The notes under the pieces are model-generated. The model saw only the letters and a program-made list of their open reading frames with translations. It was not told the origin of the DNA and searched no databases. Shown in pieces: positions 1 through 14,725 of a stretch of DNA of 64,000 bases. The position numbers were made by a program, and so were the translations under genes. Numbering within the stretch: position 1 is the stretch's first letter; every line of letters begins with the position of its first letter. The DNA is from Psoroptes ovis (Eukaryota > Arthropoda > Arachnida > Sarcoptiformes > Psoroptidae): the NCBI GenBank assembly GCA_002943765.1, contig PQWQ01000011.1, positions 62,001-126,000 of the forward strand. The letters are read 5' to 3'.

Positions 1-1503
1 TAAACCATTCAATTTCATTATATTTGTTAATACAATGTTTATTATATGAAAATGATGATATTTTAGCTATTATTTATCATCTTAAAATTATTATAATGGT
101 ACAAATCTAATCGAAAATGAAAAAAAATATATTTTTTTATATGCGAATCTCATTTTTGATGAATTCAATGTGATTTTCTTTGTAAAGAAAATCTTTCACA
201 CCATATTATGATCATTATCGCCGGCCTTCACTTGTACATTTTCAATTGTTTGCGCTTATGTGTTGATTATGCTCTTTTATTTGTATGATATTAAAATATT
301 TTCGAAAACCTTAAATCCTAAAATCATCTTCATCATCAATGAAATGAAACGAATTCGAAAACTCAGCAAAACATCTTTATTTAGATCATCTTTTTTTTCT
401 CTACTATTATCAGTTGTTTATATTTAAACATGAACATTGTTCAATATCCAATATGGAACTCTACAAACAAAAGAACATTGTTTTTTTCCGCCGTTGTATG
501 GGACAATAAATCTTTAAAATTTCTTTTATATCACGAAAAACAATAAGAATTTTTTTCTTGAATAAAAATGATGCTAATAACGATTATAATGATTATTATA
601 ATATCGAGGAATGACGTAGAAATTTTAAACAAAATTTTTTTTTTATAAAAAAAAATTGCCACAAAACTCGAACTAATCAACAATGTTGTATTATTAAATC
701 GAAAAATCATGATTTCATAGTTCGTCGGTGATTATGGATTGAATCATATAATCCATAATAATCCAAACTCAAAAGGAAGATTTAAACATTTTTTTGAGTA
801 AATTCGATCATCGATGGATTCATGAAATGAATTAGATCAAATGAATCTCGAAATTGAATCGTAAATTTTTTGTTTTCAGAAAAAAAAGTTTTTTGTTTCA
901 AATTTCTGAATTGGCGCCTATTTTGAAATCCGATTGATTGTTTGTCAATTATCATCGGTAATTCATTGTTTATTGGTCATTTCTTCGAAATATCAGCTCG
1001 AAATGGTAACCAGAAAACCAATTATGTTCCAGTGGATTAAAATTATTGTAGAAGAAAAAATTCCAACCAAAAGAGCAAACAACAAGCACAATTTGTTCTC
1101 TTTCGATGAATATTGTTCTGATTTCACTTTTGATTTCTCACTTGATTTTCCTTTTCAGATTTTTTTTTTTTTTTTTTCGTTAACATTTCTCTCTCTTAAT
1201 TTGGAATTTTTTTTTGCTTTCATTTCATTTCTCCGAATGAATTTCGATCCATCCGAGATTTTTGGCGCCCATCTTCATTTTAAATTTGTTCCTTGAATAC
1301 TGTTGAAGTATAATTTTTTTTTAGAAAAATCAGATAAAATAAAATCAAATAATTGATTACAATGTTTCAGCAATTTTTTCGATAAGAATATTGTGATTTT
1401 GAAATATCAACATAAAATATCTTTTATATAGCACAAAAATTGATCAATTAATCATCATCAATAATTAATTGCCATCTATTACAAAAATTAAATTAAATCA
1501 AAA
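1..1503. other. Upstream intergenic region of the chitin deacetylase gene
   Basis: AT-rich DNA with poly-T and poly-A runs. The open frame at 934-1296 has no ATG at its start and reads as Phe-rich homopolymer translation, so I do not regard it as a gene. A GC palindrome, GGCGCC, occurs at 913-918 and at 1264-1269. The second copy is followed by CATCTTC and lies about 240 bp upstream of the start codon. No TATA box could be assigned with confidence. Confidence 0.6.
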
Positions 1504-3601
1504 ATGTCTCGATTAAATATGGGATCATCTAGAAATTATCGACAATCTTCATGTTCAAATCATTTTCATCGGTCATCATTGACAATAATGAAGATTTTAT
1601 CAACTATCATCATATATTTCTACATAGTAATATTATTCGATTATTGTTTCGCACTGAAATCATCAACAAAATTAAATAATAATCAACAATTTGAAATATT
1701 GCAACGACAACAACAAAAGCAACAATTTAAACATCACATGTTGAACACGTTGCCAATACGTAAATATTTCAATCAATCATTATCAACAACAACAACACCG
1801 ACAACATTACAATCATCATTTGATGTAGGTAGTAGCAATTATCAACTACATCGAAGACAATTCCAATTACAATCACATCTACAAACGAATAAAAGTAAGT
1901 CATATTATTCACTTGTCACTTGTTGCATTTATTATCATTATTTTTTTTTAATTTCATGATGATGTTAATAATTTTGATAATTTATTTTAATCTTATTATT
2001 GCTATTATTTTTTTATTATCATTAATTTATTATCATCATCATTGTTAGTACGTTTTAAGTATTATTTGACCTGTAATCTTGTGAAAACAATATAATTCCA
2101 CATTATTAATCAAAAATGATGTGAATGAAATATTTTTCAAAGAAAAAAAAATTAGCTTAAAAGCTGTTAACATTCAAAATGTTCAATAGATTTATTTGAA
2201 TATATTTCATTTCGATTTTTTTTTCGCTTCCAAAACAACATTAAAAACATTAATTATTCGTCAATTGTGTGATTGTCTGTTGCGAATTGAAATGATTTAT
2301 TTTTATTATTTTGCAAAGCAAAATTTAGTGTAAAAAAAAATTTCAATTCACCACGAATATTTTAATTTTTTCTAAAAAAAATTTTTCATAAAAAAATTCA
2401 AAAAATTGTGAACATTGTCATTAATAATACATTGAGGACATTTACATATTAATATGATTCAGTTTTTAGAAACATAAATTAGTCAATAGACACACACATA
2501 TCGAATAATACACACGAAAAGCATCACATAGAAATGAATGTGAATACAAAATTAAAAGAAAAATAATTGCGTAAAATGGTCAAAGAAAGAAAGAAAAAAA
2601 ATTTTCATATTTCATATTGAATAAAAACTAAATCAAAATAAAAAAAAAACATTCCCATTTTCAATCAAATTCATTTCAATAAGTTTTTTGTTGTTGCTAT
2701 TATTTAACATCTTTCAATACACAAGAATTAAATATGTAAAAATACATTCATATAATTTTTATATTTTTGTACTTTTTCAACCATTCATATATTCACATCT
2801 TTTTTCAATGATGAAAATAAATGAAAAAAAAAATTCGTGATCAATCTTTTTAAGCATGGTCTTTGTATTAATCTTTATTATTATTATTATTATTATCATT
2901 ATTTCAAATATTATTATTAATATTTTTTTTTTTTTTGAAAAACTGATGAAATACAATACCAGTAGCCGACAAAAAATAAATAAATAAATAATTCAACATA
3001 GATGGTATAAACATTCATTATTTTTTTTTTTTTTTTTTTTTTGAGCTTTACAATCCAAATCCATACATTCTCATTTTTTCTTAATTCATTTTTTCATCAA
3101 ACAAACAAACAAATGAATTTATCTGTTGTATTTATGCATTGTATGTGTGTATTTTCAGTGCAATTTCATTTCAAAACATTCATATATTTTCATTAAGATT
3201 TTCTATTTTATTTTATCTATTTCAATATGCCAAAAAAAAAGAAGAAAAATAAATGAAATATCATAATTTTTGTTTTCCAATCCATTCAATGGTCGACCAT
3301 GACCATAATAATCACTATATTTTCTTCTATGAAAATCATCAATGAAAATAACGAAATCTTTTTTTTTAGATTTTACAATATACACATTGGATTTACTTTT
3401 CTATAGCCAATAATAATGATAGTGATGGTAATGATGAAAATATGATGTTCACGATGAAAATGATGATGATGTTTACCATCATAGTTTTTTATTTACCATT
3501 ATGGTTATCATCATCATTATTATTATGATTATGGCAATCACCATTATCATTTCTATAAAATAATCATGATTCTATTCATAAATCAAAGATGTGTTTTTAT
3601 C

Positions 3602-3632
<31 letters not shown>

Positions 3633-3729
3633 TGATATTTGGTTTTTTGAATAAATTTTCAGTCCATTCATTCATTTATTCATTTACCTTATTTTTCTTC
3701 ATATATCATTCTATGAATGTCGGTATTTG

Positions 3730-3760
<31 letters not shown>

Positions 3761-6700
3761 CATGATCGATAATTAGTTTTGGATTTAAAATAATTTTTCA
3801 ATTTCAAATGATACTAATGGTCATCATTATGATTATTATTATCATTTAATGATAATTTGACCATTTTTGCGTTTATTATTTCCAATTTGATTCAATGATG
3901 ATGCGCAACAGGTTGTATTTTTTTATTTTATTATCCTTATTTTATTTCCAAATTGATTCACGAATTTGTTGAATCATTTTTTTTCTAGTTTATTGATACA
4001 TTTTCTAAGCTAAATAAATGGAAATATTTTTAAAAATTTCACCTGTTTGAATTTTTTTTTCCATCTTCAAATAGTAAATTGTTCAAAACATTTATGTGTA
4101 ATTAGGTTTTTTTTGTGAATAGTGGCAAAGAAAATTTCTTTAAAATTTTAAGATATTAAAATTTTGAACTTTGAAATATGTTTTGTTTGTCCAAAATAAT
4201 AACGAAAATATTATAACAATGTAACTAATCGCAAATGTGTTTATCAAATACATAAATATTCATAGTATAAATATTTTACTGTTTGAAATTAGCATTCAAC
4301 CAATTTTCGATGATGATTATGATGATGTACAATCAATTTCACACTTAAATTGATTACTTGTCATTTTTTGTTTCTCCTCTTGATTCACAAACAAAATTTC
4401 ACTGACTACTAAGTCAAAAAGTATGACAAATTTTGACAAAAATCATTTGTCTTTGATCGCACACACATTGACATGCCGACCAAATTTTGCAAAAACAATG
4501 AAAACAAATTGAAATGCTTTTGATTTCGTTTATATTTTCAACTCAAAATTTATGATGCTTTGTTCGTTTTCTGTATGTCATTTGCGTTTCCTACGAGACC
4601 AAAAATCTAAAAATAATCAAAATAATTCAAATGAAATTTATATTTTTAAATTTAAATTGAATTAAATTGAATTTTACTTTCAGTCTCGAATCAATCAAAT
4701 TACCATTTTTTTTAAAGATTCTGCTAGAAAGCAAAAGATGATGGACCGAATAAATCAATTTTTGAAGGAAAATTTCTTACAAGAAATCTTTGGGGGCAGA
4801 TTCTTATGCATGGAACGAAAAATTCAAATTTAATGATCTAATTTTATTTGAATCGTTTTTCATTTTTATTTGCAAACGACTTTTTACTGTTCATAAATTC
4901 ATTTCAATTCAAAAATTCCAACATAAAAACAATAGATTAATTTACATACAAAAGAAGCTGATATAAATAAAAATTTTAAAAAATACAAATTCAAAAGTGA
5001 AAGCTGAATTTCATTTTTTTCTCAATTATTTGATCTATATTCTTTTAAATTCAATTTTTCAATTGAAAATTTTGAAAAAAATATTTAAATTATTTTAAAT
5101 TAATTATCATTCTTGTTGTTCGCTTTCATACAAATATCGGTAGTCATTGTTTTTTCTTGTTTTGTGGATGATCATCATCTTCAGTTAATACATGAATAAT
5201 CATGTATCATCAAATGTTTACGGCCATTTTTTCTGTTGCTCGACATTTTGTTGATATGTTGTTGTTATCATCATCAAACAACAAGATTAGCAAACGAGCA
5301 TCTTCGAATGAAAACAATGGATTTCTTTCGTACTTTGATTGAATTTTCTTCAAAGATAATTTTTGTATTATTCAAGTTTTGTATTTTTGAAAAATTTTTT
5401 CTCATAAAAATGATGAAATTCGTTTTTAAAATTTTTCCTTTTCGTCCATTATTCTAATTTGATTGATGTTTACGATGATAGCAGCCATTTTCATTTGTTA
5501 GTTTGTTTGTAAATTCTTTCGAAATGGTTCAGCCAAAATGTAAAGCAAAATTATTATCCTTATATTTTGATTTATATTTTCAAGTTACGAAAAAAAATAG
5601 ATAAATAAAAAAATTCAAAGTCATTGTTAAACAATGAATGAAGAGATTTGGATGTAAAAATATTTACATTTTCTGTTTTTAAATTACAAAATACAATACC
5701 AAATTAGCAATCTAAGATATCTTAAAGATAATCTTAAGAAAATAAATCTTTTGAAAAAATTTTGAAATTATTTTTAAAATTTTCTTTGTTTAAATTTTAC
5801 ACTTGATTTTTGCGAGAAAATAAAGGGTAAACATGTGAATTTTTTTGTAGTTATCAAAGATAACTATCATCAATTCAATTGTTTTTCATTTTTTTTTTTT
5901 TTTTTTGAATCGGTGAAAATTTCATTGAAATCTAATATTTTTCGTTTTTCATATATAATTATAATTATTATCATAATTAATATGGATTGAGCCGGATGAA
6001 ATGATAAAATTTCGTATTTTATTAAATCATTTCTCATTACTCTCTATTCATTCATTCATTTATTGATGATGATGATGGCGATACATTTAATTTGTTTTCT
6101 ACTTTACACCGCCATTCTGGTTTTATTTTTGTCGTACTTTTGTCTTGTCGAGTGGATGTGTGTGTGTGTGTGCGTGTGAAATTCACACGCAAAAACAAAT
6201 TATTTGAAGAAAAATGAATAATGAAAAGGGCGCAGATGTTTTTTGAAATTTTTTAAAATTATTTTTGTTGATGTTACGATGTCGAATATCGCTTAGTATT
6301 ATGATTATTTTCATTTTTATTATTATTCTTGTTATTATCATTATGACATTTATTATATTTTATTGTTTCAAATAAAATTATTATTATTAATATTATATAA
6401 AAAAGATTGTCACTGACTTTCATCAATTATTATTATTATTGTCAAAAATGATGGCCATTGTTATGGTTGTTGCTGCTGTTGTTGCGTTTCTGTTTAATTA
6501 TAATAATTAACCCCAGATGTAATTAATGGAAAAATTTTCATTTTTCATGTTTTTTTTCGTTCAAATAAATTTCATTGCTTTGTTTTCGTTTTTTTTTCCA
6601 AAAAGACAAACATCACCAAATAGTCTATTTGATGATTTAACCTTCATCATCATTATTTATTTCATGAATGAGATGTTTCAAAAGCTCTCCATTGTCTTGT

Positions 6701-9700
6701 GTGTGTGCAACTGATTTCAATGTCCACATTTCGGACGAAAAAAAAAATTCGTTTTCTACATAATTTTGCTTTTCAAAATTTGACAAATTGATTTGCCCGG
6801 AACTTGATGCATCGTAAACACGCACAGTCGGCAAACAGGAAAGATGACGTTATAATGAATATTATTTGAATGGCCATCTAATTAATTATGATGTTATGAT
6901 GATGATTATAATTGTAACACGTAATAAATGATGACATAATTGTGGTTCATTTAGAAATTTTAATAAATTTAATTATTGGATTGTTCTTAAAATGAAGATG
7001 TTCAATAGATGTTTTGGTAAAATTGTTGAAAGAAATCCACACGAATCAAAAATTTGATTGAAACAAAATGATCGTCCGAAGATTTTTTAGATTATATTCG
7101 AAAGTTTGTGCTTATTTATTGATTTTTCCATCAAAGATTTGATTAATTCAAACAGAAATAATCATTGATCAATTTATGCTTTGGTCAATAAAATTATCGA
7201 CGAAAACTATTATCATGTCTGAAAATTGATGATGATCATTTGAATATGTATGATAATATTCAATTTTTTTTTCTAGGATGAATCTGTTCAATTCAAATTC
7301 AGGATGGTTGATTGGATGTGCATGTATGGGATGCATGTTTACTCAATACTCATCATTATTCAAATTTGTTTTTTTTACTCATTCAATGATGCACATTTAT
7401 ACGTTAGCAGTATCAATTGCTCATCAATTGATGATGATGATGATGATGATTGATCAGTGAATCGGAAATTGATTTTTTTTTGTATGAAATTCAAATTTTT
7501 ACCTGCAATGTTTCATCAAATATCATCACTATTCACTGCTTGTGGTCAAATTTTTACCTTTTCCTTGTGCATCTATGGTCAATTATATATCAATATGTTG
7601 TAAATTGCGGTCATTTGTTTGTCTTTCTATTTAAAAGAAAATATTTTTTGTCATCAAATTTATGTAAAAATCAATAATTTAAAATTTTTCTTTGAAAATA
7701 ATTGAATTTTTGGGGAATTTTTCCTCACTTCACTTCCTTCCTACTTGCATTGTTTTGAATTATAAAATGACCGTTATAACAATAAGTTTACATTAAATAA
7801 TTAACAAAAATATTTGATGGTGATTTCCATTTAATTGAATACGAGCATTGATCTATGAATGCTATGAATAAAATTAATGTGATCAATTATTTGAAATAAT
7901 GATTTGAAAATAAATGCAATAAAAAATAATTGAAAAATCATGATTCAATCATTGATTGAATCAATTTGTATTGATTGATTGATGCATGGAAATTATTTTT
8001 AATTCAATTTTATATTTAAATAAATTGAACATGTTAAACCATAGATGCTACCAGATGCTATTTGTCTTGATGTTAGTTTGTGTGTTCACAATGCTCAACC
8101 AATGTACAAACCGGTGTTCGGCAAACTTTTGTTTTGTTTAAATTTTATTATAAAAATAAAAAAACAGCAGTCAAAACAAATTAAACGGAAATTCCATGGA
8201 ATACGTTTCAATTCATAATCACTTTGGTGATTGAGATGATTAATTCGATCAATGAGACTTTCAAATTGAACATATTGGCGACAAACAATGCTTCAATAAA
8301 CAATTATTAACCATGATTCGGGTCAAATCATCTTTATCATTTGTTGTTATTGTTTGTTTTTGTTCATTTTGAAATTTTGAAAGCCGATTCGGCGTCATTT
8401 TTTTACGTCAATTATCGAATAAAGATCATCAGGTCCAACGGAAAGATCTAAAACATGATGAATTGATTCATTTCTCAGGAAAAAAAATTTGATTCATGAT
8501 TGTCAATTAATATCTTTATCATAAATGTTCGCCATTATATAATTGAGGGGAAAATATCAAACAATATTCATTCATTTCAATGAAAGTAACTAAATAAAAT
8601 TCAATGAGAAAAAAAAGTTTTCAATTTCATTTCAAGAAAACAATTTTCAAATAGAGTATTAGATTATTTAGAAATACAAAGAAAAAGTTTTTCATTCCAA
8701 AATTCAGTCCATTAAATAAATTATTATTTCAATGATGATAAAAGTGAATTTTCATTTTCATTTTCAATTCATCATTTTTTTTCTTTGATAAAATTTGAAA
8801 TTCAATAGAATTTTTTTCGGGTAAAAATCTAAAAGAAAATTCGTAAAAGAAAAATAAAAATAATCACAACCAAAAATAATGTTAAGATTGTCGTAGGAAA
8901 TTATTATCATGATTGTTATTGTTGTTATTGTTGCATAGAATTGATTCAATTCAATTCAACAATATGATTCTATTTTTAAAATTTTCAAATATTTTTTTTT
9001 CTATTTTATTTAATATAATTTTTTGTTTGCAAATCTAAACATTAACTTTTGTCTAATACATGTTTATTGATTTGTATGAAAATAATTATTTATTTTTATA
9101 TGGAACAAAATATGATTTCAAAAATATATAAAAATTGTAACAATCATCATTATTATTATCATTATAATAATATTTAATCATCATCCTAATCATCGTTTAT
9201 TTATGAATTTTTCATTTATTTATTTTATCAAAATTCAAGCATTCAAGAATAAAATCAGTGTATAACCTGTGCAATTGTTATAATAATCATTATGATTTTT
9301 GATTTTTTTGAAATGATCAGTGAAATGGTTATCTGGTTTACAAAATATTATGTGGGTGTATTTTATTTTTATGTCCATGTTTTCATAATTTATTCAGTAT
9401 GATAATAATGATAATGATCAAGATGATGATGATGATGATGATGATAATTCTCCAACAATTGAATTCAACAACAAGACTTGTTTGTCCAAATAAAAATTAT
9501 TTCATTGTGATTCATTGATATATTTTTTTCCAAATAATGGAAATGTACCGAAATTCACTTAATGAAATTTTATTCAAATTCATTAGTTTTTTTCGATTAT
9601 TTATTTGGATCGAATATGAATAAATTAACTTTAAAAATATTTTAATGACATTTTCAAATATTGATATATTTCCATACAAAAGTTGAGTCGATTAATTGAA

Positions 9701-12700
9701 TTTTTAATTGCTTTTTTTTTGCACTAAAAATAGATACAAACAATTATACTGATGATGGTATAGATGATCAGCGATATTATGGTCATCATCATAATGTTTA
9801 TCATGGTTATATAAAGAATAAACAGAATAATCATACCAATAAGTTAATAATTGATTTATTAGCTGAAAAGAAACGACAAGATATTATCAATAATAATGAA
9901 AATAAAATTGATAATCAAAAAAATATCCAAGATAGACGAAATTATTATTTAACAATCATTAATAATGATGGTAAAAATGGTTTGAATACTTTTAATGATG
10001 ATGATGAATCAAAATATCGAACAACAATACGATCAACAATGACAACTACATCAACATCGACAACGACTGAGCCGCCTGAAAATGAAATCAAAACGAATGT
10101 CGATTCACCATTATCGATAACAATGGTCACTGAATTACCACCATCATCAACATCCGCAACGAAAGCATCGACAACAACAACAACAACATCATTTATTTGT
10201 CCTGAACAATTCGGTTATTTTTCCGATAAAAATGATTGTTCACGTTATTTTGTTTGTGTATTTGGTGATCCATTACATGAACAATGCACGGGTGGTCTTT
10301 ATTTTTCAGCCGAATTACAGACATGTGATTGGCCTAATAATGTTGAATGCATGGCATCAACTGTATCAACTATCGAATCAAATATAGCATCGAAAACATT
10401 AAATAAATTAGACCATCAACAATCAATTAATACTAATAGAAATAATGAAGATAATAGTTTTAAAAACATAATTATTGAATTGAATAAAACAAAAACCTTA
10501 ACAACAACAATTTATAGAGATAATCATGATAATGCTATTATTGGTAATGGTGGTGGTGGTCAATTATTTTCATTTCCATTATCAACATCAACAAAAAAAT
10601 TGAAATCTATGAATAGAAATACAAAAACTAAAACAAAAAATGATGAAAATAATTTTAATAGCATTGTTATTACCAATAGAAATCATAATGGTAATAATAA
10701 TAATAATAACAATTTGGTTGAAAAAAATGAATCAAATAGTAAAACAATAGCAACAACAGCAATTAATTATGAATATGATAATAATGATTTGGATAATCCT
10801 GACTCTGATGAATCAATTTCATCTTATATCGATACCAATGGTGATATTTATGTGCACGATTCACCGAACGCTTTATATTCATTAATCGAACGTGCAAATT
10901 TTATTTCAGATAATAATAAAATGCAGGTATGTTATAAGAATTTAAAATTAACTATTTATATCTATATTTTAATTATTTTGAGAAATTTTCTCTCGATGAA
11001 CAAATAAATTGTTCAATTTTTATTAACTATTATTATTATTGCTCATTTTTCTCATTATTATTTATTTCTAATATTCTCACCTAATCAATAATAAGAATCA
11101 TGACAAAAATGTTGAAATGATTGATGATGCCAATAATAATAATGAAAATGAAAAACAAAAGTACGAAACAGGAATATATCAACAACAACAGCAGTCACAG
11201 CCACGATTACAACCACAAATACGACAAAATGAAACAAAAACGTTGATAATGACCAATGATGCAAATGTAAAATTTGATGATGACGATATAATTGGCCTCA
11301 ATAATGGTGACGATGATGACTTGATATTAGGTGTTGATAATAATAATAATAATATAAGTGATGCTTATGATGATGATGATACTGATGATGCTGATAAAAG
11401 TATGAAAAATTTAGAAAATAAAACAATTAATAATAGTGATATAAACAATAATAATACGGATACAAATTTATTTGTTGAAACAATGTCCATACTACAACAA
11501 TCACAAGAAAAAAAAGATGATGAAGATGATACTATTGATAGTGATAATAAAATCAGATATTTTAATAACAATAATGAAAGTTTGAAAAGTGAAAATGATA
11601 ATGATAAATATTATCCGGAACATTTGATGCCACGTTCGAATATCGTTAAAAAACAGTTAAAAGATTTTGAACAAGAATCATCATTGTTATCAGCGTCAGC
11701 AATGAATGATGGAAAAAATTTTTTATTCAATAAAAATGATACCACAAATATCATCACTTATAGTGATATCAATAATATCAACAATGATGGAAAGGATTCA
11801 AATATAAATGATGATTCTAGACAAAATCTGGTTTCAGAGGATGATCTTATCAGTAATATAAATAATAAAACGAATGAAGATGAGGATATGAATAATGATG
11901 GTGATGGTAATAGAAAAGGTGATGTTGATGGAGATGAAAATAATGGGATCAAAAATCGAACATTGAAGAAGCTAGAAGAAATCAGAATGAAATCAAACCA
12001 ACAAAATAATAATAATAATAATGATAAACATTCCTTGATGTATGGTACGATAACATTTAGTGCAAAAAATGATGATGATTATCTCGGTAAAAGAGATTTA
12101 TGGAATCACAATGAATTTCAATCATTCAAATATCAACCTCAATTAATAACGCTGAACAATGGTCAAATAAGACATCGTGCAATGATGATAAATAATAATA
12201 ATAATATCGATATGAATAATATTGATTCATCGTCTGAATTGAATAATAGAATTCAAACATTTGATTCTGTACGAAAAATTTATAATAAACTTGATATCAG
12301 TAATAATAATAATAAATATAATTTACAGATAATGAAAAAATCTCCAAAAGAACAATCTACAACAAAATCTTTGATTAAAAATTTTAATCAAAATTCCCTC
12401 ATGCATGTTTTTCGTCCTGGTCAATTTTTGACCAGAAAATTTTCACATAATCATAGTGTTGATCATAATCAACAGCAACCACAACAATCTAAACGACGTT
12501 ATCTTTTGCCAAGTTTATCATTGATTAATCAAAATGTAGACCAACATTCAATGAGAAAACAATCAAAACAACCAGAACAACAAGATTCACAGATAATATT
12601 TTATTCATATCGTGATGATACTAAATTCATGAAAGATAAAAGTGATAAATCTTTAAATACAAAATTGTATCATCAATCGCCAATGAATGATCAAAATAAC

Positions 12701-14586
12701 AATAATAATTATTTTATCCAAAATTCAATTAAAATCGATGCCAATACGAACCATCAATCAACGCTGCCAATTCAAATGGAAGTATTTACGATACGTTCTG
12801 ATGATTTTCTACTGAAAAATTATGATAATAATGCAACAACAACAACTATTCAAAGAGGTAGCCCAGCGAATGAAAAACGCAATTTTGATTATAAAGTGCC
12901 CATAATATCACAGCTAACGACAACACCATCACCATTATCAACAACAACAACGACTTCAGCTCCAACATCACCGGTATCATTAATTCCTAAAGAATCATTA
13001 AAAAATAATCAATCATCAATCAGAACAAATCGTCTTGAATATAGTCGTTCATTGCGGATGAAACCATCATTCAAATCAAATTCATTCATATTTTTTGACG
13101 GAAATGAATCCACTACGAATAACAATCATGATTCACTCTTAACATCAAGTTCTAACCAATTTTCATCGTCTTCTAATTCAATTGCCAAATCATCGAATCG
13201 CATACCATTATCACTTGGAAATAATTCACTTTTAAAAGAATCTTTAAATTATGTGCTACCAGCACTATCTATTGATGCTAATCAACAGCAACAGCAATGT
13301 GATTCAAAATTCAATTGTCATTTGCCTAAATGTTTTTGCCCGGGTGTTAAAACACCATGTAAGTATATTTCTTCTTGTTGGAATTGATTCTATTCACTAA
13401 TTTTTATCATTATTTTCTTTGTTATAATTTTACAGTTGGTCTCAAACGAAAAGAAATACCACAGATGATATTATTAACATTCGATGATGCTGTTAATGAT
13501 GTCAATTTTCCATTATATCAGGAAATATTTGATCGACAGATAAAACGTACAAATCCAAATGGTTGTCCAATTAAAGGTACGTTTTTCGTTTCACACGAAT
13601 GGACTGATTATGGAAAAGTGCAAACATTATATGCACATGGTCATGAAATTGCTTCACATTCGATTACGTAAGTGTATTATTAGTTTTTTGTTTTGTTTAA
13701 TTTCATTTGTTAAATAATTTCATTTGAATTTTAAATCACTGACAATAGTCATAGTTATGGAGAAAAATTTACATCTAAACAATGGTATCGTGAAATTATT
13801 GGACAGAAAGAAATATTACATCGTTTTGCAGGCATACCTAAGCATGAAATTCGTGGAATGCGTGCACCATTCTTACAGATTGGCGGCGATGAACAATTTC
13901 AAATGATGGTGGATGCAAATCTAACTTATGATTCATCGATTTCAATATTCGATAATGCACCACCATATTGGCCATATACTTTAGATTTCGGCATACAACA
14001 TGATTGTATGATAACGCCATGTCCGGTACGTTCATATCCAGGTATTTGGGAAATTGGTCTAGTTATGTGGCATGATCTGATTGGAGGCGGTCGTTGTACA
14101 ATGGCTAATAGCTGTACATCACCGAAAGATGAACAAGGTGTATTCGATTTGATTATGAAAAATTTCAAACGACATTATGATACGAATCGTGCACCATTCG
14201 GACTATTTTATCAAAGTAATTGGTTTACGAATAGTCATCATAAAGCTGGTTTTTTACGTTTTATTGATGAAGTATTAAAATTAGGTGATGTTTATTTTGT
14301 AACCAATTGGCAATTATTACGCTGGATACAAAATCCAATGAATTTAGACCGAATAGATCAATTTGAACCGTGGCAATGTCAAAAGCAAACCCATTTAAGT
14401 AACAATATTCAAAGAAAAATGAAAAATAATAGAAATAACATTTCCGAATGTTTAACACCGAACATATGTCATGTACGTTTTCGTAAAGGTGAAAAATTGA
14501 GTTCAAGATTTTTCAAAACATGTCAAAAATGTCCAAAAGAATATCCATGGATTGATAATATTGATCAAATGATCGGAAATCAATAA
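1504..14586 (+). CDS. Chitin deacetylase, CDA5/group III type, with ChtBD2 domain
   Basis: Predicted secreted or anchored enzyme that N-deacetylates chitin in cuticle or matrix. My exon join is 1504-1894, 9734-10926, 11096-13358, 13436-13667 and 13749-14586. All junctions are GT-AG, the frame closes, and the product is 1638 aa. A hydrophobic stretch at residues 29-50 could be a signal anchor. Starting instead at Met29 (1588) would give a classical signal peptide. A six-Cys chitin-binding (CBM14) domain lies at about 284-336. A roughly 940-residue Asn/Asp/Ser/Thr-rich linker follows, then a CE4 deacetylase domain from about 1280. Visible CE4 motifs are TFDD (1297-1300), HSITH (1357-1361, metal ligands), RAPF and PYWPYTLDFG. 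No LDLa domain is seen, which together with the length fits the CDA5 group. In the last motif LFYQSNWF, Gln stands where the family usually has His, so activity is uncertain. Exon 1 is the least certain part because it shows no conserved domain. Confidence 0.9.
3602..3629. repeat. Poly-A homopolymer
   Basis: Uninterrupted run of about 28 A residues inside the first intron of the chitin deacetylase gene. It could be the A-tail of an old retroposed copy, but nothing upstream of it looks like a retroelement. Confidence 0.9.
3730..3757. repeat. (CA)n microsatellite
   Basis: About 13 to 14 tandem CA dinucleotides in the first intron of the chitin deacetylase gene, ending in a GCAC interruption. 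Likely length-polymorphic. Confidence 0.9.
9422..9445. repeat. (GAT)8 trinucleotide repeat
   Basis: Eight consecutive GAT units shortly before exon 2 of the chitin deacetylase gene, in non-coding sequence. Confidence 0.9.
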
Positions 14587-14725
14587 TCAAAATCGTTGAT
14601 GTTTATCATTGTTTAGTTATTGTTATTATTTTTTCTATTTAATCATTGATTCTTGTAAATATTTTTAAATTATGAACGATACATTGATATTAATCAATTT
14701 AAATGATTTTTGATATTAAATTTTA

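Larger units (their letters stand above)
1895..9733 (+). other. First intron of the chitin deacetylase gene (7.8 kb)
   Basis: Donor AAA|GTAAGT and acceptor AAATAG|AT bound a 7839 bp intron. Joining its flanks restores the reading frame exactly. Inside are a poly-T run (3021-3042), a poly-A run (3602-3629), a CA microsatellite near 3730-3757, a TG tract near 6156-6178, and GAT repeats at 9422-9445. The short open frames inside (for example 5236-5457 and 7278-7460) show no conserved motif and I regard them as chance. I see no second gene in it. Confidence 0.75.

Noticed and set aside
934..1296. 120-codon open frame upstream of the chitin deacetylase gene
   Set aside because: It begins at a non-ATG codon, its second half is poly-Phe from T runs, and no domain or splice context supports it.
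7278..7460. 60-codon frame inside the first chitin deacetylase intron
   Set aside because: It ends in a Met run from ATG repeats and has no conserved features. It looks like chance translation of repeat DNA.
9982..11007. Treating this frame as a separate gene
   Set aside because: It opens with TTG, not ATG, and its frame continues upstream to an AG acceptor at 9732-9733 that joins exon 1 in phase. It is exon 2 of the chitin deacetylase gene, and its last codons past 10926 are intron.
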